From positions 1 through 19,486 of the forward strand of contig JBBSBC010000057.1 of the NCBI GenBank assembly GCA_038251595.1: DNA of 19,486 bases, in the 5' to 3' direction. Origin of the DNA: JADLCX01 sp038251595 (lineage in GTDB: Bacteria > Planctomycetota > Phycisphaerae > Phycisphaerales > UBA1924). This document shows positions 13,551 to 19,486 of this stretch, piece after piece. The translations under genes were made by a program, and so were the position numbers. Numbering within the stretch: the stretch's first letter is position 1; the number at the start of each line of letters is the position of its first letter. The notes under the pieces were generated by a model. The model did no database searches. It was given only the letters and a program-made list of their open reading frames with translations, and was not told the DNA's origin.

Positions 13551-13567
13551 AGCCGGCAAAGGTGTCG

Positions 13568-13591
13568 CATGTGGTCTTTCGGTGACACATG
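13568..13591 (+). repeat. Hairpin in the mntR-mutS gap
   Basis: CATGTG (13568-13573) pairs exactly with CACATG (13586-13591), and TC/GA extend the stem inside past one bulged G. It lies 17 bases after the mntR stop. No T-run follows, so it is at best a weak or factor-dependent terminator of mntR. Confidence 0.4.
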
Positions 13592-13666
13592 AAGGTCGTC
13601 TTTCCGCCATGATTTTGCGACCGGGTTCGCCCAACCGGCCCCGCCATCGTTCGGTCTCCGGCCCAC

Positions 13667-13672
13667 TATAAT
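13667..13672 (+). promoter_or_regulatory. Consensus -10 TATAAT just before mutS
   Basis: A perfect TATAAT ends nine bases before the mutS ATG at 13682. No convincing -35 is seen at 16-18 bases, and no ribosome site is present. If used, the mutS mRNA would have a leader of only a few bases. Confidence 0.45.
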
Positions 13673-13681
13673 GGCGACCCT

Positions 13682-16525
13682 ATGGCTTCTGATCCTCGTG
13701 AAACGCCGGCGATGCGTCAGTACTACCGCTTTAAGCGGGCGCACCCCGATTGTGTTTTGCTGTTTCGTATCGGCGATTTCTACGAGATGTTTGATGACGA
13801 TGCCGTTGCCGTTTCCGCAGCGATCGGTCTCACCCTCACGCAGCGCAGTGAAGGTGTGCCCATGGCGGGTGTTCCGTATCACCAGCTTGAAACGTATCTT
13901 CGCAAGCTGATCGAGAAGGGGTTTCGTGTTGCGGTTGCCGAGCAGGTGCAGAATCCGGCCGAGGCCAAGGGTGTTATCGATCGCGCTGTCGATCGCGTGC
14001 TCACACCCGGCACGCTTGTCGATGATGCGCTCCTCGCTCCGGATTCATCGCGAACGCTCGGCGCGATCTGCTTTATTGATCCGGGTGATGCTCCGACCGC
14101 CAGTGTTGCCGCCGCGATTGTTGATCTCTCCACCGGAAGGTTCACCCTTGTTGCCTCGAGCGCGGGCTCGGTTGCCGATGAGTTGGCACGCCATCAGGTC
14201 GGCGAGCTGCTCTTTGTCGCGACCGCGGATGCCAAGTCACCGCCCCGCGTAAAGACCATTCTTGATGCGCTCGGCATCTCGGGCTCGCCGCAGCCGGCGT
14301 GGCACTTTCGTCAGGATGAGTCTCTCGAAGCGATCCGATCGCAGTACGGCGTCACAACGATGTCGGGATTCGGATTCACCGATGATGACCCGCTCCTCCG
14401 TCCCGCTGGTGCGATTCTCCGCTACCTGGTCAACACGCAGGTCTTCATCCGGCCCAGCCATGATGCACCGGGAACACCCGATGAGCCTCGAGCATCAGGT
14501 CGTCCTGCACGCTCGCTTGCACATCTTCAACCACCTCGGCGAGATGATCCGCGTGGTCTGTGCCGACTCGATGCCACGAGCATCCGCTCGCTCGAAGTCT
14601 TGCGGACCATCCGTGCATCATCGAGTGCCGATGCGCCTGACGCTTCACTCTGCGGCATCTTCAGCCCCACAAAGGCGTTCCCCGGCTGCCGCACGGCGAT
14701 GGGTCGTCGGTTGCTCCGTGAGTGGCTTTGCGCCCCGCTCTGCGAGTGCGCGCGCATCGAAGCGCGTCAGCGGTGTGTGGCCACACTGATTGAAGATCGT
14801 GCCTCGGCGACCAACCTCGCACAATCGCTCGGGCAGGTCCAGGATGTTTCGCGCATCTCCGCCCGCCTTGCGCTTGGCCGCACTGGTCCGCGAGATCTGT
14901 TGGCCGTGGGCAGGTCGCTTGCGCAAGCGCGGGTGCTGGCCGAGTCATTGATCAATGCACCCGCGTTTGCAACCCATCTCGACGTGGTGCGTTCGCTTAC
15001 CGAGTCCCTCTCCACACTTGCCGAGGCGATCGTGACGGCGTGCATCGACAATCCGCCCAGCCATCTGCGCGAGGGTGGGCTTGTGCGTGATGGGTTTGAT
15101 GCGGCCCTCGACGAGGCTCGCACACTTCAGCGAGACGCGGCCGGTTTCATGGCCGATTATCAGAGGCGATTGATCGAGCTCCATCAGCTTCCATCGCTCA
15201 AGGTCGGATACAACCGCATCTTCGGTTACTTCATCGAGCTTCCGGCCGCGCAGGCCAAGCGAGCCCCTGCAGATTTCACACGCAAGCAGACGCTCAAAAG
15301 CGCGGAGCGTTACATCACCCCCGAGCTGAAGGAATTTGAGTCCAAGGTGCAGACCGCTGAGGCCCGCGCGCTCGACCGCGAGCTACTGATCTTTAACGAT
15401 CTTTGCGCCCGGGCCGCGTTGTGCATTCCTGAGATTACCCGTTTCGCCGATCTGTGTGCCGAGCTTGACATCTACACATGTTTCGCTGAAAAAGCGATTC
15501 GGCGACGCTGGGTGAGGCCAGAGGTGGTCGAGTCACCGGTCTTCCGTGTGCATCAGGCGAGGCACCCGGTTCTTGATGAACTGCTCGAATCGCGATTCGT
15601 GCCCAACGACTTCGAGCTCGGGGCTGATCCTGAATCGAGTGCAAGTCCTTTCGGCACGCTCGCGCTGATTACCGGCCCGAACATGGCGGGCAAATCTACC
15701 TATATCCGCACCGCGGCGCTCATCACCCTGCTTGCCCACACCGGCAGCTACATCCCTGCTGATCGAGCGGTCATTGGCCTCACCGACCGCATCTTCACGC
15801 GCATCGGGGCTGATGATGCGCTGCACGCCGGGCAATCAACATTCATGGTTGAAATGACCGAGACGGCGCGCATCCTCAACCACGCCACGCCGCGATCGCT
15901 CGTTATTCTTGATGAGATCGGGCGTGGCACGAGCACGCTCGACGGTCTGAGCCTCGCATGGGCGATCGCCGAGACACTCGCGGGCACAGCGGACGAAACC
16001 TCCGGCACACCGACTTCTGTCGGCCCTCGCACGCTCTTTGCCACGCACTACCACGAACTGACCGATCTCGAAGAGCGTCTCCCCGGGCGCGTCACCAACC
16101 TGCACGTCGCGGTGCGCGAGTTTAATGATGACATCGTCTTTCTGCACCGCATTCTGCCCGGCCGCACCGATCAGTCGTACGGCGTTCACGTCGCCAAGCT
16201 CGCCGGACTTCCCGCACCCACCATCGCGCGGGCGCGCGAGGTCCTCAGTTCGCTCGCGGTCCATCATCACGGTCCATCCGAGCCGGGAGCTGCAACACCT
16301 CCGATCAACACACGTTCGCCTCGCGCTTCCGCGGCCGGCATCGTCGCGGCCAACGGTTCGGCACCACAGGCATCGCGGGCCGACCGGCAGCTCAGCCTGT
16401 TCACCGAGTTTGTGCCGCACCCCGCCGTCGATCAACTCCGCGAGATCAAGCTCGATGCGCTCACACCCTTGCAGGCCTTTGATGCACTCCGCAGGCTCAA
16501 GGGTCTGACCGAACCGGCGACCTGA
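13682..16525 (+). CDS. mutS: DNA mismatch repair ATPase MutS
   Basis: MutS recognises mismatches and small loops and recruits MutL. The 947-residue protein starts with the mismatch-reading domain (FRIGDFYEMF, with the Phe-x-Glu pair F33/E35), continues through connector, lever (RTGPRDLLAV, KVGYNRIFGYFIE) and clamp regions, and ends with the ATPase: Walker A GPNMAGKST (665-673), FMVEMTETA, DEIGRGTST from D744, and FATHYHEL. The extreme C-terminus (LSLF, then LTPLQAFDALRRLKG) keeps the dimer/tetramer segment. It is longer than the E. coli protein (853); a loop at about 257-277, rich in Pro, Ser and Arg, and a low-complexity Ala/Ser/Pro linker at about 863-897 account for part of this. Presence of the mismatch motif marks it as MutS1, not MutS2. 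Confidence 0.97.
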   Translation: MASDPRETPAMRQYYRFKRAHPDCVLLFRIGDFYEMFDDDAVAVSAAIGLTLTQRSEGVPMAGVPYHQLETYLRKLIEKGFRVAVAEQVQNPAEAKGVIDRAVDRVLTPGTLVDDALLAPDSSRTLGAICFIDPGDAPTASVAAAIVDLSTGRFTLVASSAGSVADELARHQVGELLFVATADAKSPPRVKTILDALGISGSPQPAWHFRQDESLEAIRSQYGVTTMSGFGFTDDDPLLRPAGAILRYLVNTQVFIRPSHDAPGTPDEPRASGRPARSLAHLQPPRRDDPRGLCRLDATSIRSLEVLRTIRASSSADAPDASLCGIFSPTKAFPGCRTAMGRRLLREWLCAPLCECARIEARQRCVATLIEDRASATNLAQSLGQVQDVSRISARLALGRTGPRDLLAVGRSLAQARVLAESLINAPAFATHLDVVRSLTESLSTLAEAIVTACIDNPPSHLREGGLVRDGFDAALDEARTLQRDAAGFMADYQRRLIELHQLPSLKVGYNRIFGYFIELPAAQAKRAPADFTRKQTLKSAERYITPELKEFESKVQTAEARALDRELLIFNDLCARAALCIPEITRFADLCAELDIYTCFAEKAIRRRWVRPEVVESPVFRVHQARHPVLDELLESRFVPNDFELGADPESSASPFGTLALITGPNMAGKSTYIRTAALITLLAHTGSYIPADRAVIGLTDRIFTRIGADDALHAGQSTFMVEMTETARILNHATPRSLVILDEIGRGTSTLDGLSLAWAIAETLAGTADETSGTPTSVGPRTLFATHYHELTDLEERLPGRVTNLHVAVREFNDDIVFLHRILPGRTDQSYGVHVAKLAGLPAPTIARAREVLSSLAVHHHGPSEPGAATPPINTRSPRASAAGIVAANGSAPQASRADRQLSLFTEFVPHPAVDQLREIKLDALTPLQAFDALRRLKGLTEPAT

Positions 16526-16613
16526 ACTTCCACGACTTGTATTCGCTACTCTTCCTCCCACCCGAGTCTTTCAGCTGTTCCCCTTTCACACCTTTCATCC
16601 GTGAGCCGACCCA

Positions 16614-18098
16614 ATGCCCACCGCCATCACGATGTCAACCGCCGGACTCAAGGTCCCCAACGATCCGATCATTCCTTTCATCGAGGGCGATGGCACCGGC
16701 CCGGACATCTGGAAGTCATCGGTTCGCGTCATGGATGCCGCGGTGCAGAAGGCCTCGGGCGGCAAGAAGAAGATCCACTGGCACGAGGTTCTCGCCGGTG
16801 AAAAGGCCTTCAACAAAACCGGCAACTGGCTCCCCGATGAGACCATCACGGACTTCAGGAAGTACCTCGTAGGCATCAAGGGCCCGCTCACCACACCCAT
16901 CGGCGGCGGCATCCGCTCGCTCAACGTCGCCCTCCGCCAGTTGCTGGATCTGTACGTCTGCCTGCGCCCTGTCCGCTGGTTCCAGGGTGTTCCCTCGCCC
17001 GTCAAGAAGCCCGGCGATTGTGACATGGTGATCTTCCGCGAGAACACCGAGGACATCTACGCTGGCATCGAGTGGGCCGCGGGCACACCCGAGGCTCAGA
17101 AGATGCTCGACTTCATCGCCAAGGAGTTCCCCAAGGATTTTTCAAAGATCCGCTTCGGCACATCGGCCCGCACCGCCGAGTTTGCCAAGGCCGCGATGGA
17201 CGGGCATGACACACCTGATGACCACAAGGTCGCCGTCGGCATCGGCATCAAGCCCGTGAGCAAGCTTGGCTCGCAGCGGCTGGTCTACGCCGCGATCGAG
17301 TTCGCCTTGAAGGAGAAGCGCAAGAGCGTCACGCTCGTCCACAAGGGGAACATCATGAAGTTCACCGAGGGGGCGTTCAAGGACTGGGGCTATGAGCTGG
17401 CCGTCGCGCCCGATGCGGAGGGCGGTTTCCGCTCGCGGTGCATCACCGAGCGCGAGTCGTGGATCCTGGGCAACAAGGAATCCAACCCCGACCTCACCGC
17501 CATCGCCAACGCGCAGATGATCGATCCGGGCTACGACATGATGACGCCCGAGCAGCAGAAGAAGATCGTTGCCGAGGTCGAGACGGTGCTCAAGCTCTGG
17601 CCCACCCACGGTCAGGGCAAGTGGAAGAACATGCTGATGATCAAGGACAGCATCGCCGACATCACCCTGCAGCAGGTGCTCACACGCCCCAAGGATTTCT
17701 CCGTCATCGCCACCATGAACCTCAACGGTGATTATCTGAGCGATGCGCTGGCCGCGCAGATCGGCGGCATCGGCATCGCCCCCGGTGCGAATATCAACTA
17801 CATCACCGGCCACGCCATCTTCGAGGCCACGCACGGAACGGCCCCCAAATATGCAAACCTCGACCAGGTCAACCCCGGCAGCGTCATCCTCTCGGGCGAG
17901 ATGATGCTCCGCTACATGGGCGGGGGGGTCGGCGGCGATGCGGAGTGGTCCAAGGCCGCCGACCTGATCATCAAGGGCATGGATGGGGCGATCGGCGCCA
18001 AGACCGTGACCTACGACTTCCACCGCATGATGGAAGGCGCGACCAAGCTGAAGTGCTCGGAGTTTGGAGATGCGATTATCAAGCATATGGGGTCGTAG
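16614..18098 (+). CDS. icd: NADP-dependent isocitrate dehydrogenase
   Basis: This TCA-cycle enzyme oxidises isocitrate to 2-oxoglutarate. The 494-residue protein matches the E. coli Icd type throughout: IPFIEGDGTGPDIW, the substrate loop GGGIRSLNVALRQ (S102 equals the phosphorylated Ser113), FRENTEDIYAGIEW, TLVHKGNIMKFTEGAF, and the family signature NLNGDYLSDALAAQ. HGTAPKYA keeps the Lys-Tyr pair that selects NADP. It is about 80 residues longer than the E. coli enzyme. The extra length is mainly one segment near 180-202 and one of about 40 near 285-335, between the KGNIMKF strand and IKDSIADITLQQ. No ribosome site is evident before ATG 16614, and ATG 16632 in frame is a possible alternative. 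A short Gly-rich stretch follows LRYMG. Confidence 0.96.
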   Translation: MPTAITMSTAGLKVPNDPIIPFIEGDGTGPDIWKSSVRVMDAAVQKASGGKKKIHWHEVLAGEKAFNKTGNWLPDETITDFRKYLVGIKGPLTTPIGGGIRSLNVALRQLLDLYVCLRPVRWFQGVPSPVKKPGDCDMVIFRENTEDIYAGIEWAAGTPEAQKMLDFIAKEFPKDFSKIRFGTSARTAEFAKAAMDGHDTPDDHKVAVGIGIKPVSKLGSQRLVYAAIEFALKEKRKSVTLVHKGNIMKFTEGAFKDWGYELAVAPDAEGGFRSRCITERESWILGNKESNPDLTAIANAQMIDPGYDMMTPEQQKKIVAEVETVLKLWPTHGQGKWKNMLMIKDSIADITLQQVLTRPKDFSVIATMNLNGDYLSDALAAQIGGIGIAPGANINYITGHAIFEATHGTAPKYANLDQVNPGSVILSGEMMLRYMGGGVGGDAEWSKAADLIIKGMDGAIGAKTVTYDFHRMMEGATKLKCSEFGDAIIKHMGS

Positions 18099-18136
18099 AG
18101 CAAAGGGCCTGTTGTCTCGTTCCTGCAGGAGTATCG

Positions 18137-18528
18137 ATGAAACGCGAATCGCTGAAGCGTGAAGAACTTGCCGCTCGCACATGGTTGATACTCGTTTCAG
18201 CCGCTTTCAATCGCCAGACCCTACCTACAAGATGGTCGGCGAACGGATTGAGCTGCCGCAGTTCGCAATGTCCCAAGTCCTGGGGTAAATCATGGAGTAT
18301 TGCCAGTTCGAAGAGCCACCTCCGCTTACCGTCTTGTTGGTGAATGGAGAAACGGGAAAACCAGGCGACGGCCTTGACGCTTCCACTGATCACGATGTGG
18401 ACCGGGAGCGTGTGTACGCTTATCGATGGTTAGATGTCTGTCCACCAACGCCGGATGAGTTACGTGAAGCTGTGCTAGCGGCTCAAGAGACGGCCGGGAC
18501 CCACCACTGGAGCAGAGCGGCCCATTGA
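18137..18528 (+). pseudogene. Decayed small gene of unrecognised family (frameshift plus stop)
   Basis: A well-placed AGGAG (18127-18131) leads into ATG 18137, with a first piece beginning MKRESLKREELAARTW. At about 18221-18223 the frame must shift by a missing base to continue as TYKMVGERIELPQFAMSQ from 18226. A TAA at 18286-18288 then interrupts this frame, and the text resumes in the same frame with MEYCQFEEPPPLTVLLVNG, TGKPGDG, and RVYAYRWLDVCPPTPDEL, to TGA 18526. Joined, this gives about 130 residues that read as one coherent small protein. The TYxxVGERIxLP part resembles a winged-helix recognition segment such as that of alkyltransferase-like proteins, but no PCHR motif is present, so I do not name it. 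Two lesions argue for a pseudogene; a sequencing error could explain one of them. The last 78 residues alone (18292-18528) form an intact open frame. Confidence 0.6.
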
Positions 18529-18979
18529 CCCTTGAGGGGTCTCGCCACCGATCGCGCGGCAGGGTCCACCCTCGCCCAGCACGGCGGAGCTTTGGGAGCG
18601 TGCGCGTGGGGCGTTTGGCCTTCTTGGGTCTGGCCTGAGGATCCGAACCGTGTCGTTCCCACCACCGTGGCCCGACCCTATCCAAGAAAACAAGCACCAC
18701 GCAGTATACAGCAGGCACCAGGATTCGTGCCCTTGGATCAGTGCCGCGGGCCTTGCGATCGGGAACTCGTGCTGTTGAACTCGCGCCGCGTGCCACAACC
18801 GCCCGGCCACCCGCGCGGCCTCCATCCCTGCTGGCAGCACGGTTCTCACCTTCCTGATGGTCTTCCTCATCCAAAGCTCGCAGACCCGCAAAAATCCCCG
18901 ATGCCTCCTGCCTACGTCCCCCGCTAGGATTCGACATCGCCGCGGAGCCCCGCGCGACCTTGCAAAGGCGGTCCGCAAC
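18529..18979. other. About 450 bases without a supported gene
   Basis: Open frames exist on both strands (for example + 18532-18927 and - 18475-19065), but none has a ribosome site, a signal peptide, a recognisable motif or sensible composition, and they contradict each other. No tRNA, terminator, or inverted terminal repeat is visible. Together with the pseudogene before it, this looks like a decayed insertion or unconstrained spacer. A weak TAGGAT (18925-18930) might serve the lipoprotein gene as a -10, without a good -35. Confidence 0.45.
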
Positions 18980-19396
18980 ATGAGGTCTCTCCCAACGCTT
19001 CTTTCACTCGCAACGCTCGCGTGCATGATGGTCATCTTGCCCGGGTGCGTGTTTGAGAAGATCAACGATCAGTTGGCGGTCTCGAACGCCGGAGTCGCGA
19101 AGGTTGAGGCGCGGCTCGACCGCATGCTTGAAGAAGTGGACGAGACCAACCGTCGCCTCGAAGAGACCCAGGCCCGCCTTGCCGCGCTCGAGTCGATCGA
19201 CCGCTCACTCCAATCGATCGATGCCTCGCTCAAGCGGCTCGATGACCACCTCATGTCGCTGCGCTCCACCATCTCCAACATCGATGACGCCATCCCGTTC
19301 TTGAAGTTCAGCGCCGAGAAAGAAGCTCCGGGTCAGCAGCCCGCCCCGACACCCGCCCCGACACCCGCACCCGACCGCCCCGCGCCCCAACCTTAA
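18980..19396 (+). CDS. Coiled-coil lipoprotein
   Basis: This 138-residue protein has a signal peptide with a good lipobox (ILPGC, Cys23). A long helical stretch at about 35-105 has strong heptad character: leucines spaced around RLDRMLEEVDETNRRLEETQ, then SIDRSLQSIDASLKRLDDHL. The tail is Pro/Ala/Thr-rich and includes two 12-base tandem units encoding PAPT (19342-19365). It resembles small envelope coiled-coil lipoproteins that form trimers or dimers, but I do not recognise a family. The start at 18980 is supported by AAAGGCGG at 18964-18971, eight bases upstream. The stop codon is followed at once by a G-rich tract. Confidence 0.8.
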   Translation: MRSLPTLLSLATLACMMVILPGCVFEKINDQLAVSNAGVAKVEARLDRMLEEVDETNRRLEETQARLAALESIDRSLQSIDASLKRLDDHLMSLRSTISNIDDAIPFLKFSAEKEAPGQQPAPTPAPTPAPDRPAPQP

Positions 19397-19438
19397 GGGT
19401 GTTGGGGGGGGGTTGTGGGGGGGGGTGGGGGGGTGGGG
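19397..19438 (+). repeat. Extreme G-tract after the lipoprotein gene
   Basis: The first base after the TAA begins a run of G-blocks: GGG, then nine Gs (19404-19412), nine Gs (19417-19425), seven Gs (19427-19433) and four Gs (19435-19438), separated by one to four bases. The final three gaps fit a quadruplex-forming pattern on the coding strand. An A7 run follows at 19446-19452. Confidence 0.9.
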
Positions 19439-19486
19439 AGTGAGCAAAAAAATCTGAAGAGGTCCCACTTTGGCGCGGGAGCTACC

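Noticed and set aside
17142..18182. Long open frame on the minus strand opposite icd (346 codons)
   Set aside because: It is the mirror of a highly conserved icd gene in GC-rich DNA; its translation is Asp/Gly/His/Leu-rich without motifs, and it has no ribosome site.
18475..19065. Possible transposase remnant on the minus strand between icd and the lipoprotein gene
   Set aside because: Some Trp/Arg-rich stretches recall transposases, but there is no DDE or HTH motif, no terminal inverted repeat and no target duplication.

Overview
The window looks like chromosomal DNA of a GC-rich planctomycete, probably a member of the Phycisphaerae. This rests on gene content (a DUF1573 protein next to a rhodanese and a MauE-type membrane protein, metal-importer permeases fused to a DtxR-like domain, Ala/Pro/Ser-rich tails) and on the mixture of Shine-Dalgarno-led and apparently leaderless starts. 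It is an inference, because the window contains no rRNA.

Layout. 294-2926 (+): a three-gene envelope/redox group, made of a secreted DUF1573 protein, a membrane-anchored rhodanese and a MauE/DoxX-like membrane protein with CGC and further cysteines. 3017-3259 (+): a lone rpsR (bS18) with a structured leader and a clear intrinsic terminator. 3370-3888 (+): a GAF-type free methionine-(R)-sulfoxide reductase. 3901-4578 (-): an RluA-family pseudouridine synthase, divergent from a secreted TolB-like PD40 lipoprotein (4677-6038, +). 6153-8378 (+): argininosuccinate lyase with an unusual extension of about 240 residues. 8392-12922 (-): a four-gene Mn-type ABC importer (binding lipoprotein, ATPase, two ABC-3 permeases, both with cytoplasmic DtxR-like tails). 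12987-13550 (+): a divergent MntR repressor. 13682-16525 (+): mutS. 16614-18098 (+): NADP-type icd. 18137-18528 (+): a decayed small gene. 18980-19396 (+): a coiled-coil lipoprotein, followed by an extreme G-tract.

How the genes work together. The clearest system is manganese homeostasis. MntR keeps all six ligands of the family's primary metal site, and the binding protein keeps the His-His-Glu-Asp set of Mn/Fe-type receptors. Both permeases carry the same kind of sensor domain, so the sequence suggests metal control at transcription and perhaps at the transporter itself. The mntR and binding-protein genes are divergent, their promoters overlap at one shared -35 site, and both predicted transcripts begin at or next to the ATG. 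The other loci are mostly housekeeping. The most unusual single protein is ArgH, whose last helix appears to be replaced by a Gly-rich linker and a module with two copies of an LP(Y/F)T...H motif.
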